A stretch of 64,000 nt of DNA from Paracnuella aquatica (GCF_003332885.2 NZ_QOWJ01000015.1:62001-126000); one strand, 5' to 3'; positions 16,877 to 26,281 are shown, numbered from the stretch's first letter. The notes: generated by a model from the sequence alone, not told the origin. Translations and numbers: made by a program.

Positions 16877-18709
16877 CTAAACCGGCACCCGCACTTTAAG
16901 CCGGCAGCCTTGGCCCGGCGCCGATGTCAGTTGGATCGAGCCGCCAAACAACTCGGCACGGTTGCGGATATTGGAAAGTCCCAGGCCGCGGCGCACCGTT
17001 TTGGGGTCAAATCCTACGCCGTCGTCCACAATTTCCAAATGCACCTCATCGTGCCGGCGGGTTAATGATACGTGTACTGCGTTGGCTGCGGCGTGGCGGA
17101 TGGTATTGGTAAGCTGCTCCTGTATAATGCGGTAAACCGCCAGTTTTTTCTGTTCGTCCAGGTCGTTTTTCGCATATCCTTCGTGCCTGAACGAAACACT
17201 GAGGTTGCCGGTGCGCTGGATGGTGGAGCACAGTTCGGCCACCGATTCGGTCAGGCCCAGGTCCTGCAGCGAGTGGGGCACCAGCATGCGGGAAATCTGC
17301 CGCACTTCATTGATGGAGCCCGACACATAATGCAGCGCATGCGCCACCATGTCTTGCGCCGCCGCCATATCCGGTGCGGTGCTGGCCATCTCGAGGTACA
17401 GTTTGATGGTGGTAAGTTGCTGGCCAATATTATCATGCAGCTCTTTGCCAATTTCGCGGCGTTCCCGCTCCTGGCCATGCAGGGTGGCCCGGGCCACGCG
17501 GCGTTGCTGCGCCATTTTTTCGTCCAGCAGCTTTTGGTTCAGCTTTTTTTGTTCGGTTATGTCGGTAAATGAGCACAGCAGGCATTGCAGGTTGCCTTCG
17601 TCGTCCAGCACCGGGTCGGTATTGATGTGCAGCCATCGGTAGGCATCCTGCTCTTCGATCCAGTAGCCATTTACCTGGTGGTGGATGGGTGCTTTCAGCA
17701 CCATGCTCTGGTGCACCGGCCGCCGCTCTTTGGGCAGCTCGTTTCCTTCTTCGTCAATTACGCGGGGCACCACATCCCAGGCGCATTTGTTGGTCAGGCT
17801 TTCGTAGGGCTGGCCCAAAATGCGGCCCATAGCGGCATTGGCTACCATAATGGAGCCGGTTGCATTGAGCAGCAGCACGCCTACCTGCAGATCGCGAACG
17901 AGGGTGCGAAACCGCTCTTCGCTGGCTTTGAGTGCATCGGTAGCAAATTTGCGCTGGCTATCGTCGTGGAAATAAATAACGAAGCGCTGTACGCCGGGGT
18001 GCTGCAGCAGGTTGTGGCCCCGAACGGTACACCAGGTGTAGCCGCCGGCGCCGTTTTTCAGGCGTATTAAAATAGAACGCAGTTCCGGCATGCCTTTCAG
18101 CTCCAGGTCGAAGGCGCCATGCGCCACCTCGTGGTCGTGCGGGTGTACAAAAGCAAAAATGTTGTGGCCAATAATGGTGTGGGGCTTAAAATGCAGGATG
18201 GTTTCCACAGCAGGCGTTACAAATTGCACCACGCCCTCCGCATCGCACAGCACCGAGCCGTAGGATGCTTCGAAAATAAGGCTGCGGAAAAAGTTCTGGT
18301 TGCAGCAACCTTCTTCGGGTTGTGGCACCGCGCAGTGGGTAATGCGCTCCGCCGCCGGCACGGCCGTTACCTGCCAGCCATTGGTGCCAGCCACTTTAAA
18401 CGGGCTGGCATACAGCACGGTACTTTGTTGCTGGCCATTTTGCAGGCGCATTAAAAAAACGCCCAGCGAGTTGTTTTCCCCAGGCTGGGCCAATGCATCC
18501 GTTAGCCGTTGCTGGTCTTTGGGGTGGCAAAAATGGGCCAGCACAGGCGGCTCATCAAACCGGGGCAGGGTGTGGGGCACAAAAGCGGCCGCGGCATCAT
18601 TGGACGCAAGCAGTTCGGCACCATCGGCACCAACAATCCAGCCGGGCAGCGGCGACTGCTGAAAAAGAGGAAGCTCGGCACCCAGTTCGGGCTTGTTAAT
18701 GGTCAACAT
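16877..18709 (-). CDS. PAS sensor histidine kinase of the HisKA_3 (NarX/DegS-like) type
   Basis: 610 residues, no membrane helices. Three PAS-like units: residues 20-125 (LPGWIVGADGAELLASND), 145-265 (ASYGSVLCDAEGVVQFV) and 275-395 (DLQVGVLLLNATGSIMVAN). The dimerisation/phosphoacceptor segment ERREIGKELHDNIGQQL near residue 420 is that of HisKA_3 kinases, whose partners are usually LuxR/NarL-type regulators. The ATPase domain has VDDGVGFD and RGLGLSNIRNRAELFGG. No response regulator is adjacent. I used the ATG at 18707-18709; twelve further codons are open upstream but lack similarity and would cover the -7 element. Confidence 0.88.
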   Translation of the reverse strand: MLTINKPELGAELPLFQQSPLPGWIVGADGAELLASNDAAAAFVPHTLPRFDEPPVLAHFCHPKDQQRLTDALAQPGENNSLGVFLMRLQNGQQQSTVLYASPFKVAGTNGWQVTAVPAAERITHCAVPQPEEGCCNQNFFRSLIFEASYGSVLCDAEGVVQFVTPAVETILHFKPHTIIGHNIFAFVHPHDHEVAHGAFDLELKGMPELRSILIRLKNGAGGYTWCTVRGHNLLQHPGVQRFVIYFHDDSQRKFATDALKASEERFRTLVRDLQVGVLLLNATGSIMVANAAMGRILGQPYESLTNKCAWDVVPRVIDEEGNELPKERRPVHQSMVLKAPIHHQVNGYWIEEQDAYRWLHINTDPVLDDEGNLQCLLCSFTDITEQKKLNQKLLDEKMAQQRRVARATLHGQERERREIGKELHDNIGQQLTTIKLYLEMASTAPDMAAAQDMVAHALHYVSGSINEVRQISRMLVPHSLQDLGLTESVAELCSTIQRTGNLSVSFRHEGYAKNDLDEQKKLAVYRIIQEQLTNTIRHAAANAVHVSLTRRHDEVHLEIVDDGVGFDPKTVRRGLGLSNIRNRAELFGGSIQLTSAPGQGCRLKVRVPV

Positions 18710-18742
18710 GGAAAAAAAGCTGCCGGTGTGGCAACGGGGCGC

Positions 18743-18750
18743 CAAAAGTA
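18743..18750 (-). promoter_or_regulatory. -7 element TACTTTTG upstream of the PAS kinase gene
   Basis: TACTTTTG on the minus strand matches TAnnTTTG and lies 33 bases before the kinase ATG. A TTG at the usual 19-base distance is not evident. Confidence 0.35.
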
Positions 18751-18792
18751 AAAGCTATCCCGCAAGAAAACTGCAAAACAAGCCCGGCAATA

Positions 18793-18828
18793 AAAAAATA
18801 CCCTGCCGGTTGGGGCAGGGTATTTTTT
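18793..18828 (-). terminator. Intrinsic terminator of surA
   Basis: Arms 18793-18807 and 18814-18828 (aaaaaataccctgcc and its complement) form a 15-bp stem with a 6-base loop, with T residues at the 3' side on the minus strand. It lies 20 bases after the end of the surA-like gene. Confidence 0.85.
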
Positions 18829-18848
18829 AACCAGGTGTAGCGTACGTA

Positions 18849-20219
18849 TTATTTGTTGGCCGTCGATTTAGAGATCCATTTTTGCAACTGCGGGCAGCTT
18901 TGTGCATCGGCATCATCCACCATAATATAGTAATTGGGAATCCGTGCATTCAGCCATTTGTCCATAGCGCCAAATTTTTTCTCTTCCAAAGCCATAGCGG
19001 CTATTTTATCGTAATCGTCTTTGATGTTCATGCGGTGCGGTTCGGTGCGGGCACGCAGGTAAATGATGCGTACGCCTTTTTTGCCCCGCTCATCGGTAAA
19101 CACCTGCGGCTCCGAGTATTCGCCCACTTTGATTTTGTCCAGCAGGGTCACGATGTCTTTGTCCAACTCGTCGATGGTGACAAATGAAGAACCGGTGCGG
19201 CCGCCGGTAATGAACGGGCCTTGGTATTTGGCAGCCTCATCTTCGGTGTATTTACCTGCGGCAATGGGGAAGGTGATGGTGCCGGCTTCCAGTTGTGCCT
19301 TTACGGAATCGAGCAAAATGGTAGAAGCTGCAGTTTCCACATCAGTCACCGGCGGAATGCGGAGGATGTGGGCCACGATGGCTTCGTCGCCGTTGCGCTG
19401 GATCATTTGAATAATGTGGTAGCCAAACTTGGATTTGATCACCGGCGAAATCTGGCCATCTTTCAGGCGGAATGCACCGGCCAAAAACGCGGGATCCCAG
19501 GTTTTTTCGTTGCGGTTGATCTGGTATTGTCCGCCACGCTCCTTGGAGCCCGGGTCTTCCGAAAAACGGCGGGCCAACTGGTCGAAGGTGGTGAGGCGGC
19601 TATCAATCTGGCGTTTGTAGTTGTTCAGTTCGTCAATTACATACAACTCCATATCGCGGCTGGCCTTGGGGTACAGCACAATCTGGCCAATTTCGTATTC
19701 CGACTCGTAAAAAGGAAGGCTGTCTTTTGGAATGCGGTCGAAAAATGCCCGCACCTCGGTAGGCGTAATTTTTACCCCTTCCATGATCTTGCGCTGCATG
19801 GCTTCGGCCAGCTTGCGTTCCTTCACGCTTTCCCGCGCATCGTCTTTGATCTGGTAAATGGTTTTGCCGGCAATTTCTTCCAGCGCCTGCTGGGTGCCGT
19901 ATGCACGGATAAACTCCCGAACCCTCAGGTCGAGGTCGGCTTCCACCTCGTCTTCGGTTACTTCCAGCGAATCTTTTTCGGCCTGCAGCATCATTACTTT
20001 CGATACCAGCGCCTGTTCCAGAATCTGGCAGGCGGCACCTTCCGGCACCTGCTGGCCCTGGCGGGCAGCATCGGCAATGGCGTTGGTTACGTCACTTTGC
20101 AAAATGATGCGGTCGCCCACAATGCCCAATATTTTATCGGCCACCATTTTTTTGCCCTGTGCAAATGCACCTGTGGCCAGTAAAAGCGTGGTGCCGAAGG
20201 CTACAACTAATTTTTTCAT
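18849..20219 (-). CDS. surA: SurA-like periplasmic peptidyl-prolyl isomerase/chaperone
   Basis: 456 residues. An N-terminal signal peptide (MKKLVVAFGTTLLLATGAFAQG) directs it to the periplasm. A SurA_N-like chaperone domain spans about 25-165 (VADKILGIVGDRIILQSDV is characteristic) and a parvulin-type PpiC domain about 175-285 (FSEDPGSKERGGQY, KFGYHIIQ). A second, more divergent parvulin-like stretch follows (about 290-400). SurA guides unfolded outer membrane proteins to the BAM complex. The gene has its own terminator and a TACTTTTA sequence (20238-20245) that may be a -7 element. Confidence 0.9.
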   Translation of the reverse strand: MKKLVVAFGTTLLLATGAFAQGKKMVADKILGIVGDRIILQSDVTNAIADAARQGQQVPEGAACQILEQALVSKVMMLQAEKDSLEVTEDEVEADLDLRVREFIRAYGTQQALEEIAGKTIYQIKDDARESVKERKLAEAMQRKIMEGVKITPTEVRAFFDRIPKDSLPFYESEYEIGQIVLYPKASRDMELYVIDELNNYKRQIDSRLTTFDQLARRFSEDPGSKERGGQYQINRNEKTWDPAFLAGAFRLKDGQISPVIKSKFGYHIIQMIQRNGDEAIVAHILRIPPVTDVETAASTILLDSVKAQLEAGTITFPIAAGKYTEDEAAKYQGPFITGGRTGSSFVTIDELDKDIVTLLDKIKVGEYSEPQVFTDERGKKGVRIIYLRARTEPHRMNIKDDYDKIAAMALEEKKFGAMDKWLNARIPNYYIMVDDADAQSCPQLQKWISKSTANK

Positions 20220-20321
20220 AATAAAAAACGAAGGCTGTAAAAGTACCCCTTTCGGCGTAATCCGCCGGGGCAGGGCCTTGGATTAACAAAAGATTGAAGC
20301 CGCAGCAGGCCAAAGGCCGGA

Positions 20322-20747
20322 CTATGCTGGCGTTTGCGGCCCGGTGGCGCGGTATGGGGTGGTTACTTCAATCCTGTTTTGATCGGGGTCGAGGGTTTCA
20401 AACTCGTAGTATCCATCGCCGGTTTTTCGGGGGCCGCTCAGTATTTCAAAACCTGCCTGCCGCAGTTCGGCGGCTTTTGCATCTACCGCTGCCATGGTAT
20501 CCACACCAAAAGCGAGGTGAATGATGCCGCGGTGTTGCGCCGTTACTGTATCATTCAGGTTGGCCGGTATGCCCTCTTTCTGCATCAGCTCGAGCCGGGC
20601 GCCGGAGCTAAAGCTGAGGAAGTAGCTTTGAAAACCTTTCGCCTTATTTACATACAGCGCATTGGCCACGCCGCCGAAATATTGTTCGTAAAATGCTTTA
20701 AGTGCTTCGAGGTCGTCGGTCCAGATGGCAACATGTTCTAAAATCAT
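20322..20747 (-). CDS. VOC family protein (glyoxalase/dioxygenase fold)
   Basis: 141 residues, starting MILEHVAIWTDDLEALKAFY, the classical first beta-alpha unit of the vicinal oxygen chelate fold. HV (His5) and the acids in RLELM and NRIEVTTP near the C-terminus match the metal-ligand positions of this fold. It resembles lactoylglutathione lyase-like proteins, but the true substrate cannot be told. The ATG at 20745-20747 fits the family start; ten more codons are open upstream. The gene follows a VanZ-like gene on the same strand after about 65 bases. Confidence 0.85.
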   Translation of the reverse strand: MILEHVAIWTDDLEALKAFYEQYFGGVANALYVNKAKGFQSYFLSFSSGARLELMQKEGIPANLNDTVTAQHRGIIHLAFGVDTMAAVDAKAAELRQAGFEILSGPRKTGDGYYEFETLDPDQNRIEVTTPYRATGPQTPA

Positions 20748-20813
20748 TTCAATGGCATTTGGGTAAATAAAATGCAACGGCGCAAGACTGTACTTTTTTT
20801 ACAACGGGACAAT

Positions 20814-21218
20814 TCAGGCGGCTGGCTGGCTCCGTTTTTTCGATAACAACATTACCGTTACTACCACCAGCCACAGTGCCGAAAAAGCAACGAGTCCATA
20901 GAGATTTGCCTGCAGGTCTTCGGGGTCGAAACGGCCATGGATGCGGGAACGGAAAAACCTGTTGGAGTAAGCTTGCGCCCATTCGATGGCCATGCCAAAC
21001 AGGTATAGCGCAACAAATATAAACGCATGCCGGAGCAGGTTTTTGCCGGCAAAGGCCAGGTTGAGGAATGCGGCAGCGCCAAAGTAAAATGCGGTGTGCA
21101 GTTCCTTATCAATATGCCGGAAGGTAGCAGGTAGTTTGAGCATAAAGCCCACTACCGCCACTGCAAAAAGCAACAGCAACACAAAGACCCGTGTTTGCAA
21201 TGAAAGACCAAATCTCAT
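20814..21218 (-). CDS. VanZ-like membrane protein
   Basis: 134 residues with four hydrophobic helices. The segment HIDKELHTAFYFGAAAFLN and later IEWAQAYSNRFFRSR with FDPEDLQANLYG match the conserved pattern of the VanZ family (DK..H...Y, E..Q...R, D..AN..G). VanZ gives low teicoplanin resistance in enterococci, but most homologues in Bacteroidota have no known function. It probably shares a transcript with the VOC gene downstream. Confidence 0.8.
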   Translation of the reverse strand: MRFGLSLQTRVFVLLLLFAVAVVGFMLKLPATFRHIDKELHTAFYFGAAAFLNLAFAGKNLLRHAFIFVALYLFGMAIEWAQAYSNRFFRSRIHGRFDPEDLQANLYGLVAFSALWLVVVTVMLLSKKRSQPAA

Positions 21219-21360
21219 ACAGTGGTTTTAGCAGCAAATGGCGCCGCTAGCTACAACGCAAAGGCCACCAAAAATATTGGGTGATGGGAAGGGTTGGTGT
21301 TGCTTTGTTTGCTGTAGTGTTGTACAACATTTGATTGCGCTATAAAGTTGTTAAGCATAT

Positions 21361-21990
21361 CTACTTCAACCGGTACAACAGCGAGATGTTTGCAAACCTA
21401 TTGTTGATGCGCACTTCTTGTAAAATCCCAAAGTTAGACCGGTCTTTGAGTGTATTGATAAGTCCATAACTGTAGCGCACATTAACATCCATCTTTTTTG
21501 AAAGCTTGTAACCGGCAATGGCATTGGCCGATACATCGATGGTTTTGTATGAAGGCGGAAATTCCTGTTCGTCTGGCGTACTATATAGTTTGAGTGCAGC
21601 AGCCGGACCTGCGCCAAAGTAAAAGTTGGTGCAGTTGTATTGCATCATCAGCGGTAACTCGAGGTAAGCAACCTGCTTGGTGCACCGAATGATCCTAAAC
21701 AAATTGCTGGACTGGTCATTGGGTTTTACCAACTCGAGAAAGCGATAGCTGGCGCCTATAATGGAGAAGTTTGCCTCGGCGGCCAGGGTCCATTTTTGGG
21801 TGAGTGCATTTTTAAAAAACACACCTGCCTGCACGCCCACAATTGGTTTATTATCGAAGGTGTTGGCTGGCTTTGCAACAGCAAGTTGATTGGCATAGTT
21901 GATTCCTGCTTTCAGACCGGAATAGCTTTGACCAAAAACAAAGTTTACAATCAGTAATAGAGCGGTAAGCAGTGAGGCATTTTTGTACAT
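21361..21990 (-). CDS. Outer membrane beta-barrel protein (porin/PorT-like)
   Basis: 209 residues from the ATG at 21988-21990. A signal peptide (MYKNASLLTALLLIVNFVFGQ) is followed by alternating polar/hydrophobic strands such as SGLKAGINYANQL, VGVQAGVFFKNAL, KWTLAAEANFSIIGASY, ELPLMMQYN and NVRYSYGLINTL. This is the pattern of small outer membrane beta-barrels (PF13568-like) common in Bacteroidota. An ATG four codons upstream is an alternative start. The function is not known; related proteins include porins and secretion system subunits. Confidence 0.8.
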   Translation of the reverse strand: MYKNASLLTALLLIVNFVFGQSYSGLKAGINYANQLAVAKPANTFDNKPIVGVQAGVFFKNALTQKWTLAAEANFSIIGASYRFLELVKPNDQSSNLFRIIRCTKQVAYLELPLMMQYNCTNFYFGAGPAAALKLYSTPDEQEFPPSYKTIDVSANAIAGYKLSKKMDVNVRYSYGLINTLKDRSNFGILQEVRINNRFANISLLYRLK

Positions 21991-22132
21991 AGTGAAAAGC
22001 ATGTCAGTTGGTATTGTGAATGCGTATTCCAGCGGGTGTTGCAAAAAGTATAGGGCTGCCACCGGCGGAAACAATGTTTGATCGTTACAATATAATGCAA
22101 CCTTATACTTATTTGCAAGCGCTGGCCCGCAA

Positions 22133-22873
22133 TCAATTTGTGTCGGAGTACACTATGCCCGTTGTAATTTCTTTTTCGGTGTCAAATATCAGGATGCCTT
22201 CATTTTGGTCATCGAGCTGGCCGGCAACGGCACCGCTTTTTGTAAAAACAGCACTTTGCCCCGCGCTGATGAAATCATCGCAAGGGCCAACACCATTAGC
22301 CATGAACACGGGCATGGAAAAACGCCTGGCCACCGCCGGAAAATGCAGCATCGCTTTGTCGATGCCCTTTTGCGGTTTTGCCACCGAAGCAATATAGATG
22401 GCTGCACCCAATTGATGCGCATTTTCCGAATGGTTCCACTGCAGGCTTTCGTAGCAAATTGCCGGCGCTATTTTTTGCTGTTGCACCTGCAGCATGAGTT
22501 GCTCCTTTCCACTAACAAAATATGGCGTTTCATCTTCGTGCAGTTGTTGTTTTGAATAAACCTGAATGGGCGTATTGGGTTGCAAAACGATCATGCTGAT
22601 GTGTATACCGTCGGCGGATTTAATTGGCATGCCCAAACCAATAGTAATGCGGTGCATATTGCTTATTTCTTGAAAGGTATTGAACAACGGATCATCAGTA
22701 TTGGTAGCCAGTGCCGCAGCCAGCGTAGGCTCGTATCCGGTGAGGGAAAGTTCGGGGAAAAAGATAGCAGCCGCATCGTTGGCAACAGCCAGTTCAATCA
22801 GCACTTTGTGCTTTGCTGTATTGGCTGTTATGTTGCCTTTTATGGACCGGATTTGCGCTATTGCAATGTTCAT
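22133..22873 (-). CDS. Carbon-nitrogen hydrolase (nitrilase superfamily)
   Basis: 246 residues, about the length of single-domain nitrilase-fold amidases. The catalytic triad is visible: Glu41 in FFPELSLTGY, Lys108 in YSKQQLHEDE and Cys140 in PAICYESLQW. These enzymes hydrolyse amides or nitriles through a cysteine thioester; the substrate here is unknown. It lies downstream of a SnoaL-like gene on the same strand, about 70 bases away, so the two may be co-transcribed. Confidence 0.88.
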   Translation of the reverse strand: MNIAIAQIRSIKGNITANTAKHKVLIELAVANDAAAIFFPELSLTGYEPTLAAALATNTDDPLFNTFQEISNMHRITIGLGMPIKSADGIHISMIVLQPNTPIQVYSKQQLHEDETPYFVSGKEQLMLQVQQQKIAPAICYESLQWNHSENAHQLGAAIYIASVAKPQKGIDKAMLHFPAVARRFSMPVFMANGVGPCDDFISAGQSAVFTKSGAVAGQLDDQNEGILIFDTEKEITTGIVYSDTN

Positions 22874-22944
22874 GGTGGTAGCGTTGAGCCATGTAAAAGT
22901 TACTGCTTATCACAAAACCATTCAGCACTTGCATGGTGGATGGC

Positions 22945-23322
22945 TTAGCTGACATCAGTGAGTTTAACGATCCGATCGCCAGCGAACTCAAAGACAGAGG
23001 TTCCTGTGAGGTTGAGTTGCTGGTCCTTTTTAAGCCCGTTTGGAAAATCCATTGCCAGCACCGCGGTATAATCAACTGCTATTCTGGTTTCAGCTTCACT
23101 ATGTTTAAACGATGTAATAGTTTGACGCCTGTTTGTAAAAAAGTTTTTTGCCCTTTCAGCCTGCTCTTTAAAAGCATCTATCCCAGTTAGCGACAGCGTG
23201 ATTTTCCCGTCCTGAATATTTTCAAATTGGATGCCTTCGGCAAAGTGGGCAACCATTTGGTCAACCGAAAAAATGTTGTACCCGTCGATGTAGTTTTGAA
23301 TGATCGTTTCGCGGTGGGTCAT
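22945..23322 (-). CDS. NTF2/SnoaL-like small protein
   Basis: 125 residues with the pattern of the SnoaL-like fold: N-terminal helix (RETIIQNYIDGYNIFSVDQM), then FAEGIQFEN, a helix with GIDAFKEQAERAKNFF and long beta strands ending in SVFEFAGDRIVKLTDVS. This fold is used by isomerases, dehydratases and ligand-binding proteins; nothing points to one substrate. It lies 33 bases downstream of the unknown 286-residue gene and belongs to the same minus-strand run. Confidence 0.75.
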   Translation of the reverse strand: MTHRETIIQNYIDGYNIFSVDQMVAHFAEGIQFENIQDGKITLSLTGIDAFKEQAERAKNFFTNRRQTITSFKHSEAETRIAVDYTAVLAMDFPNGLKKDQQLNLTGTSVFEFAGDRIVKLTDVS

Positions 23323-23355
23323 GCTGTGGGAAAGTTTTTGAGTGGTAAATCCATT

Positions 23356-24216
23356 TTATTTTTTTGGTTCAATATTGTAATTGAAGCGAAGTACTTCTTT
23401 CTGCCATAGCGTTAATACCTGCTCCGCTGCGAGTTTCCCATTTGTTGCATTGATTGTTAACTGGTCGCGAAATGACTTGACGTAATGCGCCCAATGAACT
23501 CCTTTGGAATCTTTCAATAAAAAGTAAAACCCGGCATCACCAAATTCTTTCCCAGAAGATTCAAGTATCAATTCACCATTAGGTCCAACGGCTGGCGTCA
23601 TCAGTACGGTGGCATTTCCGTTTGGCAGCGGGAACACTGCTTTGATACAAGCGATTCCGGACGACAATGTGCCCACACCATAAACACCGGAATAAATAGG
23701 ATCGCCACTTGATTTAATCGAACGGAGCCAGAATGTGTACTTTGTTTTTCCGCTGTCTGGTTCTGCAAGTGCGATGATCTTACTATCCAACTCACTATAG
23801 GTTGTTGTGTTTGCAATAGGTATATTCAACTGCCGCAACCGGTTGCTGAATAGTTTACTGATTAGAATGCCAAAGCTTTTAAATAAAAGGTTCCACCGTA
23901 CAGAAAATTGCAAGTTGTACCGAGCTGTGTTTTCGTAAAAATCAACTACTTCCGGCAATACCTTTAGCCGATGCGCTTCCGGCAAATTCAGGCTGGCTAT
24001 ATCCGGGATCAAACCTCCTAATGTTGTTTCCCTGTTGATTGTTAGCTTTTCATTTGCTGCCAATTCATTGATAAAACTTTCACCAACAATTTCTGAACTT
24101 CCAAATGGTCCCATCAGCCAGGAACATTCATTTGGATCAATCTTTCGACCGCGAACAATTACCCATTGTTGGGTTAACCAATCCTGTACCTTTTGCATCG
24201 GACGTGGAAAACTCAT
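23356..24216 (-). CDS. Unknown protein coupled to a CrtA-like gene
   Basis: 286 residues, start MSFPRPMQKVQDW. The frame is open further upstream, but the ATG at 24214-24216 lies one base after the stop of the preceding gene, which argues for translational coupling. I do not recognise the family. Visible are WLMGPFGSSEIVGESF near 35-50, a long alpha/polar middle part with NLQFSVRWNLLFKSFGILISKLF, and a beta-rich C-terminal half (KTKYTFWLRSI, GELILESSG, AGFYFLLKDSKGVHWAHYV). There is no signal peptide and no clear membrane helix. No catalytic motif can be assigned. Confidence 0.7.
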   Translation of the reverse strand: MSFPRPMQKVQDWLTQQWVIVRGRKIDPNECSWLMGPFGSSEIVGESFINELAANEKLTINRETTLGGLIPDIASLNLPEAHRLKVLPEVVDFYENTARYNLQFSVRWNLLFKSFGILISKLFSNRLRQLNIPIANTTTYSELDSKIIALAEPDSGKTKYTFWLRSIKSSGDPIYSGVYGVGTLSSGIACIKAVFPLPNGNATVLMTPAVGPNGELILESSGKEFGDAGFYFLLKDSKGVHWAHYVKSFRDQLTINATNGKLAAEQVLTLWQKEVLRFNYNIEPKK

Positions 24217-24217
24217 G

Positions 24218-24931
24218 CTATTTTCCGCTATTAAGTTTTGGTATATGATTCGAACGTCCGTTCCATTCGCCGGCTTCTGAAATAGGCTTAAAGCGTAAGG
24301 TTGTAAATTCAAAATGAAAGTCTTTTCTGTTCCGCTCTCCCATTGCATCCACATGCCTTTTTGGATGAGGCACCTGGCTATGTCCACGAACCATATCTGT
24401 CATTTCTTTTTGCGATTTCCATACTGAAAAAGTGGAAACCGTTCTCGGAAGCCTGATGGAAGCAAATGATAAAGTGGTGCCGGGATGGTCGCGAACCAAT
24501 TTTTCAACAGGCCGTCCCCAGCGAATAAATCTCGGCACTTCAGGTAGTTTCATGCGGGCTAGTGTTACCGCCACAACCGGTGCGTGGTTCTCTTCCAATT
24601 CATGTGATTCGTTTGGCACTTTAAATGCACTCAGCGTACCCCACTGCCGCATAAATAAAAGGCGGCAGTGCCATCCCTTCTGCAACACCGCACCTAACGA
24701 ACTGCCTGATAGAAACTGGTCGATGGCTTCTTCGCTTTCCCATTGTGCAAAAACAACAAGCTGCCTCAAAAGCATGCGTGACGGCGAAAAAAATCCTGAG
24801 CCGAGTGTCATTGCCGTCATACATTCTGCATGAATTAAGCCCGGATAGTTTTTTGGTTTGGGAGGAAATAGCAGTGCCTTTAGCGCTATAAAATGTGATG
24901 TGGTCACAATGTGGTAGCTGAATACACTCAT
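24218..24931 (-). CDS. Spheroidene monooxygenase (CrtA)-like protein
   Basis: 237 residues. The sequence resembles the family annotated as spheroidene monooxygenase, with FAQWESEEAIDQFL in the first half and a matching TFSVWKSQKEMTDMVRG in the second, suggesting two ferredoxin-like (ABM/DUF3291-type) halves. CrtA oxidises carotenoids in purple bacteria, but no carotenoid gene is present here, so a different heme- or lipid-related substrate is possible. The listed start is the ATG at 24929-24931; a TTG three codons upstream extends the frame. It is followed directly by the unknown 286-residue gene. Confidence 0.7.
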   Translation of the reverse strand: MSVFSYHIVTTSHFIALKALLFPPKPKNYPGLIHAECMTAMTLGSGFFSPSRMLLRQLVVFAQWESEEAIDQFLSGSSLGAVLQKGWHCRLLFMRQWGTLSAFKVPNESHELEENHAPVVAVTLARMKLPEVPRFIRWGRPVEKLVRDHPGTTLSFASIRLPRTVSTFSVWKSQKEMTDMVRGHSQVPHPKRHVDAMGERNRKDFHFEFTTLRFKPISEAGEWNGRSNHIPKLNSGK

Positions 24932-25151
24932 GCCCAGCAAAAGTGCACATTTTATTTAAGTGATCAACCTGGTAATTTGTACGCTTTTGTGAACGGCTGT
25001 GATCTTTTACAGCAAGGATTAACCCCAGGTAAATTTTTATTGCTGATCAACTAGACTCTCCATTGTCGCCTGGCGCTTTAACTCGAAATTGTTGCAGGCG
25101 GTGCGGCCTAATACTATTGATTTTGCGTAAATATTGATAACTTAGGTTGGT

Positions 25152-25865
25152 ATGAAAATCATCACGCTATTGTTAGCGGTTCTGACGTTGTCCAGCGTTG
25201 TTGCCCAGGACAGCGCAACGATTTTTGTGGAAGCTGGCCGCTCTATTGCAGAAGTGGCCACGCCTGCCCGGATGTACCGGTTTCCAAAATTCAGTCCCGG
25301 TAAAATTGTGTTTAAAGACAAGAGCACATCATCGGGCATTATGAATTATAACCTGTTTAACGAGGAGATCGAATTCATTTCGCCACAAGGCGATACGTTG
25401 GCAATTGCCAAGCAGCAGATGCTGAACATTGGCCATGTGGCTGTTGGCAACAAGCTGTTTTATTTCAACAATTTTTTTAAAGAAGGTTACCTCGAAGAAG
25501 TGTTTGATGCGCAGGAGCATAAGCTGTTGAAACGCGAACGGTATGCGTTGCAAAAGCGGGAAAAAATTGGCGGTTATAATCAACCCAATCCTACATCCGC
25601 AATTGATTCGTACAGCAATTTTATCAACAACCAGGGCGTGATGGAAACCAACCTGCTGGTGCGGGAAAATGTGACGTTTTATAAGCGGACCGATTATTTC
25701 TTTGGTGATCGGTTCAACTACTTTGTGCCCGCCAATAAGAAGAATTTGTACAAGGTGTTTTCCAAGAAGAAAAAGGAACTTGATGCCTATTTAAGCAGTA
25801 ATGAATTGGATTTTAAAAAGGAAGCAGATTTGATAGCGTTGTTGCGCTATTTGGAGGGTTTGTGA
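25152..25865 (+). CDS. Secreted protein of unknown function
   Basis: 237 residues. The N-terminus MKIITLLLAVLTLSSVVAQ is a signal peptide. The mature part begins with a short beta-rich stretch (KFSPGKIVFKDKST, NYNLFNEEIEFISPQGDTLAIAK), followed by a more helical, lysine-rich C-terminus (NLYKVFSKKKKELDAYLSS) ending in ALLRYLEGL. Proteins of this form are common in Bacteroidota, usually without known role. It stands alone between a divergent operon and an AT-rich intergenic region. Confidence 0.65.
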   Translation: MKIITLLLAVLTLSSVVAQDSATIFVEAGRSIAEVATPARMYRFPKFSPGKIVFKDKSTSSGIMNYNLFNEEIEFISPQGDTLAIAKQQMLNIGHVAVGNKLFYFNNFFKEGYLEEVFDAQEHKLLKRERYALQKREKIGGYNQPNPTSAIDSYSNFINNQGVMETNLLVRENVTFYKRTDYFFGDRFNYFVPANKKNLYKVFSKKKKELDAYLSSNELDFKKEADLIALLRYLEGL

Positions 25866-26281
25866 TTTATTTAATATTTGCAGGTATAGATATCGCCAGA
25901 GAGCGTGTTGACGAAATCTTCAATTCATTATGCTCTGTTGCATTAGCTATGCAAGTATAATAGTGATTCCAGACAGAAATTTTACCCTCAAGCTGTAATC
26001 TTATATACATACTTTCTGCTGTTGTGTTTTTGGGCTATCGCAATATTGGTTAGATGCACAATAAATGCTTACTAAACCAAGAATCCCTTATGGTTTACTT
26101 TACGGCAGTTGAGGATATGAATATGAACGAAATTTTATGTGACATGGGGTGCAACTTTACCTAGTGTATCGCTTTTTCATCCAAATTGGTTTGACTGGTA
26201 TGCATTTTATTTTAATATATTAATCTCATGCAAACCGCATATTTTTATTAACTAATTGAATCTTTTTTAAACCATCTAACT
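25866..26281. other. AT-rich intergenic region, 416 bases
   Basis: The base composition is clearly lower in GC than in the neighbouring genes. A minus-strand frame of 47 codons (26010 down to about 25867) has no recognisable product. No strong terminator was seen. The promoter of the downstream repeat lipoprotein should lie here. Confidence 0.5.

Noticed and set aside
25867-26010. Minus-strand frame of 47 codons in the AT-rich intergenic region
   Set aside because: Too short and without signal peptide, lipobox or recognisable motif; no neighbour suggests an operon.
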